NCBI GenBank assembly: GCA_017429505.1 | Contig: JAFROW010000009.1 | Location: forward strand, 39,337-103,336 | Source: Clostridia bacterium | GTDB taxonomy: Bacteria; Bacillota; Clostridia; TANB77; CAG-508 | Direction of reading: 5' to 3' | DNA: 64,000 nt | Part shown: positions 54,430 to 64,000 of the stretch, one piece after another | Position numbering within the stretch: the stretch's first letter is position 1 | Layout of the letters: each line of letters begins with the position of its first letter | The notes under the pieces: model-generated | The model's database searches: none | What the model was told of the DNA's origin: nothing | What the model saw: the letters and a program-made list of their open reading frames with translations, nothing else | Position numbers and translations under genes: made by a program

Positions 54430-57400
54430 TACATTTCCACCTCCACATTAAAAATTATTCCGCTTCTATCTAGCAAAATGCCATTCTCAACCTCTTCTCC
54501 GTTAACTTTGAGCTTTGTTACACCTGTATTTTTCCCATTTGGATTAAAAACTTTTATATTATAAATACTATCTCCATATTTGTATCTACAAGTAAATCCT
54601 TTCCATTCTTTTGGGATACACGGATTAAAATACATCACATTTTCTTTTATTTTTATTCCTAAAATATATTCTATTCCTGCAACATAGAACCAACTACTTG
54701 AGCCAGTGTACCAAGTCCAACCTCCTCGTCCTGATAAGTTTCCTGAACCATATACATCAGCAGGAATTACAAATGGTTCTACTTTATATTTGTTTGCAGC
54801 TTCTCGAGTTCTTGAATGTTCAATTGGATTTATCATTCTATATAATTCAGTTCCTTTATCTCCAAATCCTAACATTTCTTCTGCAATTATTGCCCAAATT
54901 GCAGCGTGTGTGTATTGTCCGCCATTTTCTCTTACTCCTGGCAAATATGCTTTAATATAACCTGGTTTTAATTTTCCATTTTCGAAAGGTGGATCAAGTA
55001 GTTTAATTATCCCATTTTCTCTATCTACTAGATGATTTTCCAAGCTTTCCATAGATATAAATTTTTTGTCATTATCTCCTGCATTTGAAATTACAGACCA
55101 ACTTTGTGCAATGCTATCTATTCTACATTCTTCATTTTCTATACTTCCTAAAATATCTCCATCATCTGTATATGCTCTTTTAAACCATCTTCCATCCCAT
55201 CCATATTTGTTTAAGTTTTTCTTCAAAATTTCTGCCATTTCTTTATATTTCTTAATCTCATCTTCATAATTTATTTCTTTATAATATTTATTTTCATATT
55301 CAATTTCTTTGCCTTTTTCACGCATCTTTTCGCACAATGGAATAAACTCGACCAACACCTTATACAAGAAAAATCCAAGCCAAATACTTTCACCTTTTCC
55401 CTTATTTCCAACTGTGCTCATTCCATCATTCCAATCACCTATGCCAATTTTTGGAAGTCCATGTTCTCCTAAATTCATTGCCTTATCTATTGCTCTTTTG
55501 CAGTGCATAAAAATATTTTCTTTGAATTCCGATGCCCCATATAAATCATATTTTTCTTCTTCATGTTCTTCTAAAATATTTCCATCTAAATATGGTGTTT
55601 CCATTTCTAAAATCCTATAATCTCCTGTTACCTTGATATATTGTTCTACTAAAAATGGAAGCCAAGCTAAGTCATCTGAAAACCTTGTACGTATTCCTCT
55701 TCCTGTATCTTCATGCCACCAATGTTCTACATCTCCTTCTATAAACTGGTGTTGGCTGTGTTTCAAAATCTGTTTTTTCATTATTTCAGGTTTTATATAT
55801 TTAAAAGCTAAACTATCTTGCAATTGATCTCTAAAACCATAAGCTCCACCTGATTGATAAAATCCTGTTCTTCCTATAATTCTACTTGTAAGAGTTTGAT
55901 ATAAAGCCCAACCATTTAGCATAATATTCATAGATTCAAGTGGTGTATAAACTTGCAATGTTTCGAGCAAATCTTTCCATTTTCTTTTAACATTTTCAAG
56001 CTCTTGCCTACAATTTGAAACTTTTCCATATTTATATGCCATATTTTTTAAGTCTGTACTATTTTCTTCCGCCCCAAGGATTAATACCAATTCTTTTGAA
56101 GACATTGCTTCTAATTCTACTTCTATTTGAACAGCAATACAGCTATTTTTTCCAAGTCCTGTATCATTATTTAATCTATATTTTTTAAGTGAATCAGGAT
56201 TTGCAAGTCCACCTTTACCTAAGAAAAATTTGTTATCTCCTGTGTAGCTTCCTATTTTTTCACTACTTGAAACAAAACAATAATTTTTAAATTCATTTTC
56301 ATATAAATTTTTAGCCTCAATTAGATTTGCATTTTTGTTAAACTCTAAATTAATATATCCATTTGTTTTTATCTCATCTTCTCCTAGCACAGGTTTTAAA
56401 TAGTACACTAATTTAAGTTTCTTTTTTAATAGAGAAGTATTGCTTAATTTCAAAATGCTTATTTTTACAGCATCTTCGGTTGGTATAAAAACATCCATTT
56501 CTTGATTTATATCATTACTTTTGTGAATATATTTTGCATAGCCAAAACCATATATCACATTATAATTGTTTTCATCTGGCATAGGATTTAAACCTAAAGA
56601 CCAAGTTTTGCCATTTTGCTCATCTTGTATATATATTACTTCTGAAGGTATATCTAAAAACGCCTTATTATGCCAGCTTGTAACTCTATTTAATCTGCTA
56701 TTTTTGTACCATGTGTATCCTCCCATATTTTCTGTAACTACTGTTCCAAATTTTTCGTTTGCCATAATATGACTCCAAACTGTAGGTGTTCTATTATTTT
56801 TATTTAAACAAATTAAATACTCTTTTCCATCTACTGAAAATGCGCCATATTCATTAAAATATTTTAAATTTTCTTTATCTTTTAAAATGTTTTCTTGGTC
56901 TTTAATTTCGTCTACTACCTGAGTTTCAAAAACTCTATCTTCCATTTTACTTAAAGATTGCAAATACTCGTCTTCTAAGTCTTTTATAACATGTTCTAAA
57001 TCGCCTTTATATGAATCTATTGTAAGTTCTGACACAAAGTTTAGTAGCTGAGTGTCTTCACTTGAAATCTCTTTTGCAGAAAGTACAAAAATTCCTCCAC
57101 TTATATTTTTCATATATTCTAAATGCCTATCTGCAATTTTCGAGTTAATCTCCCCATGCACATAATTTTCATAACTATAATTTTCTTCATCTAAAAATAC
57201 AATATCTATCTTAATATTCTTGGTTCTAAAATATTCATACATTTTTAAAACATTTGTAACCATATAAATGTCATTTATATCTTTAATTTTCACCAAAATT
57301 ATAGGGATATCTCCAGAAATACCATATTTCCAAAGCTCAGTTTGGCTAAATTTCTTATCCATATATTTCTTCATTTTTAGAGCTTTTAGAGGATTTTCAA

Positions 57401-60400
57401 AAACTAAATATGATAATATTTTTTGGTACAACATAATGTCTTTTCCTTTAACACCTAAATATCTGTTTTCTGCATCAACTTTTGCTTTTGAAATTTCAAA
57501 TGCTCTTTTTATGCTTTCTGAATTACTATATTTCTTAAGATTTTGGTAAGCTATATCTTTGTCTTCATTTACAGAAATTATTAAATCTAAAGTTATTTCA
57601 TCACCTGGATTAATTTTTATGGTCTTTTTTAATGCTACAATTGGCTCTGTTACTAATCCACATTTGTTAGAAAATGGAGAAGAATTTTGAATTGCTGTCG
57701 GAATTCCAAAATTTCCTCTTTCATTTAGTCTTTCTTTCGAAATTTCGAACTCGTTATCCACAATTACTTCGCATTCTGTGGAAAACTTTATTAGCATATT
57801 TGTTTCTTTTTCGTTTTTTCCTCTTTTTCTTCTGCTAACCTGTAAAATTTTTTCTTGTTCATCAAACCCAAATTTTAAAAATAAATTGTTAAATGCAAGA
57901 TGTGCGAAATCTTGATGTTTAGTAGAAAGAACAGGTTCAAACACATTTGAAACTTCTAAAGTTTCTTCTTGATTTCCTTGATTTTCTATAGTTAATCTTC
58001 TTATTTCTACAGGTTCTTCACTATCTAAAGTAATTTGCAATGTAATTTTTATGCTGTCATCTGTTCTTTCCATTTTGGTTTGATCAGGCATAAAAGTTGA
58101 AATCGTGTTTTCTGAGCCATTACTCCAAATCTTTTTGTTTTTTATATTTTTAATATAGAAAAATATTCCTTGATTATAGTCATCTGTTTTCTTAAATCTA
58201 TTTATATAAATGTCTTTATATTTGCTAAAACCTTGCCCCTTTTGATTAATACACGAAATATAGTTTTCATTTGAAATTATATTTGACCTTATTAAATCTT
58301 CATTTAGCTTGTTGTAAGTTACTTCGGCATAATTCTCATAATCCTGATATTTAAGCCTTTGAGGTTTTTCTTTTTCTTCTTTTGTTGCAATAAATGTTTC
58401 TGGCATTCTTTCTTGCAAAAGGATTGAAACCGCTTCTATCTCAGGATTTTGCATAAATCTTTTTTGAAAAATATTATTTTTAAGATAGTTATTTATAGAA
58501 AGCAAAATTAGTGCCTGATGATGTGCCATATATGTTGCTACAACTGCAGATTCTTCACCTCTTTTTAGTCTTGAAGGAGTAAGGTCTAAACTTTCATAAA
58601 ATCCATATTTATCATACATTCCATATTTTTCAAGAAGTTTTAAATTATTGTATACATCTTGAGGTCTATCCACTATTGCAAGCACACTTCCATAACTCGA
58701 AATTACCATCTCATCTGCAAGGCCTCTTTTTAGCCCAAGCCATGGAATTCCAAATGCTTTATATTGATAATTTGAATGCAAATCCTTTACATTAAATGCT
58801 GCTTCTGAAATTCCCCACGGAATATTTAGTTTTTTAGCATATTCCATTTGACTCATAATTGCAAATTTGCAAGACTCATCAAGAAGTGACCCCTCATATC
58901 TTGGAATATTTATATTTGGCATTAAATATTCAAATGCAGTTCCAGACCAAGATATAAGCCCTTTTTTGTTATTTAAAATTGTTAAAGTTCTGCTTAAATT
59001 GTTCCAATGTTTACTTGGCACATCTTTTTTAGCAATGGCAACTATACTTGCCTGTCTTGCTTCAGAAGCTAGAAGGTCATAATATGAATCTGTTAATTTA
59101 TTTTCTTCTACGTTGAACCCTATAGAAAAGAGCCTGTGAGAGGGACTATAGAGTTTTGAAAAATCTGTGTTTTCGATTAGTTTGGAAACTGTATCTTTTA
59201 GGGTTTCAAGTTCTTCGGCTTTTATCTGTTTAGTATTTTCTGTACTTGAGTTATTTTGTATTAGATTTACATTGCTTTTTGCTTGGTTTGTATCATCTGC
59301 ATTTGATTTACTTTTTACTTGATTTTCATTTTGCTCTTCAATTCTTCCATCATTTGAGAGTTCTTCTAAAAAAGCCTTCAAAACATACAAATATCCAACC
59401 AAATTCCCACTATCTACTGTTGAAATATATCTTGGATTTAATGGCTGTTTTGTTTTAATATTGTACCAATTATATAAATGTCCGTTCCACTTTTCTAAAG
59501 AATCTATTGTTTGGATAATATTTTTAATAAGCTCTAGACCTTCTTCTTTTGTAATAAACTTTAGGTCTATTCCAGAGATCACCGCTAAAATAGAAAGTCC
59601 AATATTTGTTGAAGATGTTCTATCTATATATTTTTGTTTTCTATCTTCTTGATAATTGTCTGGAATTAAGTAATTATTCTCTTTTGTTAGATTATCTTTA
59701 AAAAACATAAATGTATTTTTTGCAACTTCTAAAATGTATTCTTTTTGTTTATTAGTTAAATCCTTTTTTTGCTTTAATTTGCCTATTAAATTACTTTTAG
59801 CAGCTGGGTTATTATACTTATTTTCACTTATATCTTCTTCCTTGCTATTCCTGCTTATAATACACATTACATAAGGAATACCAATAAACAAAGCTCCTAT
59901 TACAATCTTAATAATACTCGAAAAATACAATCCTGAGGCTATTTCAATTAATCCTGCAATAACATTAAACCACATAATTTTGTAGTATGAAAAAATATCG
60001 TCTTTTGCAAGTTTCTCTGCCTCTTCTGAAGTTGTCCATTCTAGCAAATTCTTTTTAGAAATGCACATCCTATAAATAGAAGTAACTATACTTTTAAAAG
60101 AAACATAGGCTTTAAAAGGTAAACACCCAAATGTTAAAATTGCTCTATATAAAGCTCCTATTATTCCCGTAATTTTAGGCGTAAATGTATCTTGCTTGTG
60201 TTCTCCTTCTTTTTTAAAAACTATAATATTTGCAATTTCAAGCAAAAATGGAAAAATTGTTGTTATTGCTAAAAAAATAATTATGCCGTTGGAATTAAAT
60301 CCATACAATATACCTAAAACAAAAAAATACACAATTCCAAATATTGTAAAAATTTCAAACAGACTTCTTCTTAAATTATCTAAAATTTTAAACTTAGAAA

Positions 60401-62773
60401 GAACATTTAATTTTTTGTTTTTAAGCCATTTTGCAATCTGCCAGTCCCCTCTAATCCATCTTGAAAGTCTGGACATAAAACTAGTGTATTTTGTAGGATA
60501 TCCATCCATAATCAAAATATCTGACGCAAGTCCACATCTTAAATAACATCCTTCAAGCAAATCATGACTAAGTACAGTATTTTCTGGTATCTCATTTTTC
60601 AAAATTTTAGAATATGCTTGTATATCAAAAATTCCTTTTCCTGTAAAAATTCCCTCTCCAAAATTATCTTGATATATGTCTGAAATAGCATTTGTGTATG
60701 AATCTATTCCCCCACTACCTGCAAAAATTTTTGTAAAAGGATTTTTATAGCTAACATCAATATTTACACCAACTCTTGGTTGAATTAACCCATATCCATC
60801 TACTACTCTTCCATCTTTAATTTCGGGTTTATTTAAAATATGTGCCATTGCTCCAACAAGTTCAAATGCTGAATTTAGCACTAAATCTGTGTCGCTATCT
60901 AGGGTAATTAAAAATTCACATTTGGTACCGGTTCTTTTCTGTTGGTGTCGGTTCTTTTTTGTTGAGACCGGTTCTTTTCTGTCGGTGTCGTTTCTTTTCT
61001 GTTTGCCCAAGTATTAACATAGTAATTTTCTTGAAGCTGTTTACTACTCATATTTCCTAATAGCGCTTCTACAAATTCTGTTAAAGCTCCTCTTTTTCTC
61101 TCCCAGCCAAGATATGAGCCTTGCTTTTCATTCCATTTACGCTTTCTATATGCAAAATAAAAAATTTCTTTTTCATATTTTTTATTTAAATTTTGAACTT
61201 GTTTTAGACCTTCTTCTATTACTTCTTTGTCAAAATCTTCCTCTTTTTTTGCGCTTTCTGAGCAATCACCCAAAAGACTAAAATAAAGATTTTCACTCTT
61301 ATTTGCTAAATAGAAAACCTCCATCTTTTTCATCAATTCTTTTACTTTTTCTCGTGATTTTAAAATAGTTGGAATAACTACCATTGTCGCATTTTCTTCA
61401 TCAATTCCATCACTAAAATCCAACTTTGGGATAAGTTTTGGCTTAACAAATTTGCTAAGTAAATATTGAAAAGTTTGTATAACAATTTCTGATGTTGGAA
61501 TTATCAAAATTATAAAAGATAAAATTTTGTATACAATATTTGTATTTATGCATAAACTTATAAGCATTGAAATAAGTACAGAAAATATTGCTACCATGCT
61601 AATATAGTACTTTACTTTTTTCTCTTCACTCATATATTTTTGAGTTTTAGCTCCTATTTTTTCATACACAATATTTCTGTTTTTTCCAAATAAATAATAT
61701 CCGATATGACTTTTCTTCCCATGCTCATTTTCTGCAAGTTCTAGCAATTTTTTTGCAATATATATTTCCGAAATTTTAGACTTTTTCGAAATTTCTTTAA
61801 TAGCCTGCCTGTATGCATCTTTTGTTTTGTAATCCATTTTGTCGTAAACCTTTGCAGGATCTTGTTTTAAAATCTCCTCCACACCATTTATTTTTTCAAA
61901 TATTTCTAAAAAGTTAATCCTTTGAATTTTTTTAATGCTTGTTATGCAATTCCCAATTGAAACCCTTTTTACAGCTATATCAAAGTGTTCACGCCTTATA
62001 ACCTCAGAAACTGTAGTTCCTGTTTTTTCAACTATTTCTTCGAGAATTTCAAGATATTTCTCAGTTTTTTTGCCATATTTTTTTAGCTTATATGACATAT
62101 ATTCTATAAACGAATATTTCATAGATGAAATTCTTCTAAAATTTCTATTTGTGTGAAAAATTTTAAAACCACTGCTAGACTTGTTTTCTATTGCTTTTTC
62201 CACAATCTGCTCGACTTTAATTTTTTGAATTTGAGATACATAAATACTCTCACAAATTTGCCTAATATTTTCAATTATTGCAATTTGCAAAAAAAATCCA
62301 ATGTTCCATATTTCATCCATATTTAGAGTTTTTTTAGTTTGATATGCAGTTAAATACTTTTCTAAATTCTCAGTTTCGATTTTATTATCTGTAAAATTTA
62401 TAATTTCTGAAGCAAGTACATAAATCCTGGCAAAGCCATCATAAAATCCGTTTCTTATTCCAACAAAATTTGTATATTTTTTTATACTTAGCTCTTGCTT
62501 TATTGCCTTTACAGTTTCTTCAATAATATAAAAGTTATCTAAAATCCACTCTCCTGCGGGATGTATTGGTATTCCTTGCTTTACGTGCTCATTTAATAAT
62601 TCATAAACTTCTTTTATTAAATAAAAATTTTCTTGCAAACGAGGTATTGGATATGTTTCTTCGCTCGATTTTTGTGCCAAGTTATGCATAGTTCCTACTT
62701 TTTCTAAGTATTCTTCAAGTTCTCTTGCAGTAAGTATTGCTCCACTTGTACTCATTATTCTTTTTTCGCCCAT
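54429..62773 (-). CDS. ndvB: Cyclic beta-1,2-glucan synthase-like protein read through two +1 shifts at CGG
   Basis: About 2780 residues in three frames from the ATG at 62773. Order: N-terminal helical and membrane regions (to about 580), a GT84-type glycosyltransferase core (CEFLITLDSDTDLVLNSAF, LLEGCYLRCGLASD), further membrane helices, a glucoamylase-like domain (GLISWSGTAFEYLMPNINIP), and GH94-like phosphorylase domains (GIGDWNDGMSTVGNKG, YTHAAIWAIIAE). It would make or trim cyclic glucans. The frames join at two in-frame CGG codons, 60968-60970 (AAG AAC CGG TCT) and 60928-60930 (AAG AAC CGG TAC), inside a 40-nt repeat. Two skipped C bases bring the frame exactly to the glycosyltransferase core. 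The length minus 2 is divisible by three. Confidence 0.8.
60925..61005. repeat. 20/40-nt tandem repeat in ndvB carrying the CGG sites
   Basis: Four degenerate copies of the 20-nt unit GACACCRACAGAAAAGAACC (minus strand) lie in line. In pairs they make a 40-nt unit of 13 codons plus one base. Read with a +1 shift at each CGG, both units encode KKEPTPTEKNG-like peptides; without shifts the repeat breaks the gene. Confidence 0.85.
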
Positions 62774-63105
62774 AACAAAAAATCCCTTTCTCTGCAACTT
62801 TGAGTTATTAGCTGGCTCTCGAATTAAAATATTATATTCAATTTGCTAGCCTTCAACTCTTTTTAGTGTTTGCAGAAATTGGGATTTTATGCAAAGATGT
62901 GTTTATTAAGTTTTGATTACCAAAAATTCCAATACTTAGTGAATGGTTGTTTTCAAAAAATTTTAAAATATAATTATTTTTTTGTTATAATTATTCTAAC
63001 ATATAAATCTTCTATCGTAGAAAATAATATAGGGTGAATATTTGTTCAACTCAAAATACTTCCCCCTTTAACACTTTTTTTGTATTGTCAGCGTTATTTA
63101 TAGTG
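62774..63105. other. Spacer upstream of ndvB
   Basis: 332 nt, very AT-rich. It must hold the ndvB promoter, but no clear -35/-10 pair is seen. A weak AACACT/AGTGTT inverted repeat at 63070-63110 may terminate the surface gene to the right. Confidence 0.4.
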
Positions 63106-64000
63106 TTATTCTTGCCAATTTAATATTGGATATCCTTCATTTTTATTTCCAGTATCATTTTTCCAAACATTTTGTGATGTATTTTCATTTATTGTTATTG
63201 TATTATTTTCATCATCAATTGTATAAGTTTTGTCTAATGTTATAGCTAAATTTTTTAATTCTTCACTTGTTACTTCTGTTGCATTTTCTGTTGATGAACC
63301 TTGTCCAGTTAGATAATAGCAATTTTCTGTAACTCCTTTATATGATATTCCAAATTTTGTATTGCCTTCTAATTCTCCTACATTATAACACGATACATAT
63401 TTAGTATTTGTATTATTTCCACCAGATATTCCACCAAACATTTTTCCTAATATTTTTCCTTTATTGTAGCAGTTTATTATTTTACAATTTGCACCTGCTC
63501 CGTAGTCGCCTCCTATTCCTCCTACACTCTTTTTTTCCTCTATTTTTCCTTCATTATAACAATTTATTATAATTGCATTTCTTCCATTAATCCCCCTACA
63601 CAATTGTTTCCACTAACACTACTTCTATTATATGAATTCTCTACTTGGCCTCCATATCCAATTATTCCAGCTGTATAATCATCCCATGTCACTTTGCCAA
63701 TACAATAGCAATTCTTTATAGTACCGCTGTTTCCTACTATTCCTCCTGTAGATGATGAAGTTCCTTTATTTTCTATAGTTCCATTAAAATAGCAATTTTG
63801 TATACTACCTCCAAAAAGACTTGCACTTATTCCTCCTACAGACCCTGTTGAATTGCAATAAATAGTTCCAGTTACCCCCAAGTTATTAAAAGAAGCCCCT
63901 GTGCTATCTCCAAATAAGCCAGAATCATTATTAGTATTTTCATTATTAATAAATACATTTTTTATTTCATTATTATTACCATTAAATATCCCTTTAAAAT
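63106..64000 (-). CDS. GLUG-repeat surface protein, frame broken in a G-run (partial)
   Basis: The gene continues beyond the right edge. From 64000 the frame reads FKGIFNGNNNEIKN and a series of GLUG-type repeats (VGGISASLFGGSIQNCYF, TGGIVGNSGTIKNCYCI). At about 63591 a run of five G ends this frame after CVGG-LMEEMQL; one more G would continue as GINGRNAIIINCYNEG, VGGIGG and on to a stop at 63106. The break is a one-base loss in a homopolymer, unlike the CGG sites. It may be a phase-variable tract or an inactivated gene. The last segment (VTSEELKNLAITLD) resembles the usual GLUG-protein tail. Confidence 0.65.

Noticed and set aside
54429-61010. The two glucan synthase frames as two separate proteins
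   Set aside because: The second frame has no credible start or ribosome binding site, and the break would split the glycosyltransferase core from its preceding segment.

Overview
The window is very AT-rich and reads as a spore-forming, low-GC Bacillota (Clostridia-type) genome. It carries a spore photoproduct lyase gene, Gram-positive conjugation genes with PcfJ/PcfK, PrgI, a class B sortase and SpaA/Cna-B adhesins, a YolD plus Y-family polymerase pair, and AGGAGG-type ribosome binding sites. Genus cannot be fixed from the sequence alone.

Layout. 1-2195: surface and envelope genes (start of a secreted protein, a membrane protein, an SH3-repeat membrane protein). 2206-33756: a conjugative element, nearly all on the minus strand. 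Its replication/DNA-processing module (2247-12305: primase-like, ArdC-like, PcfJ, PcfK, SSB, ribosomal protein S6, SbcC-like ATPase, Gp3/RDF-like protein) is one long operon behind a single strong promoter and a structured leader with an intrinsic terminator. A plus-strand regulatory island follows (12799-15099), then S1-like, VirD4, RusA-like, SpoVG, adhesin, sortase, M23 hydrolase, VirB6, VirB4, PrgI, VirB2-like and a replication initiator. No integrase or recognisable relaxase is seen for this element. 33852-37403: chromosomal remnants and genes (truncated D,D-carboxypeptidase, nuclease-like protein, YcxB-like, ZIP transporter, tRNA-Arg(ACG)). 37550-44812: tRNA-Pro and a 7.2-kb mobilizable element inserted at its 3' end with 13-bp direct repeats, an oriT, MobC, relaxase, excisionase-like protein and tyrosine integrase. 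44895-64000: chromosomal genes including trpS, yolD/Y-family polymerase, mntP, splB, a giant cyclic beta-glucan synthase homologue and large surface proteins.

The most striking observation is translational. Four genes are broken by exactly +1 frame changes at six places (6521, 21190, 23210, 29634, 60968, 60928). At every one the zero-frame codon is CGG, and skipping its C restores the frame at a glycine codon GGA or GGT. By eye I found no in-frame CGG used as ordinary arginine anywhere else in the window, although CGT, CGC and CGA are used. The only arginine tRNA here, tRNA-Arg(ACG), is expected to read CGU/CGC/CGA but not CGG. Two of the sites lie 40 nt apart inside a tandem repeat of the glucan synthase gene, and the repeat stays translatable only if both shifts occur. 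I propose that in-frame CGG is an unassigned codon here and acts as a +1 frameshift (or quadruplet CGGN glycine) signal.

A second candidate system is a set of three hairpins in the conjugative element (before the RusA-like, SpoVG and VirB2-like genes) with the identical 9-nt loop CCCUUCAAA. In two of them the stem covers the ribosome binding site of the next gene.
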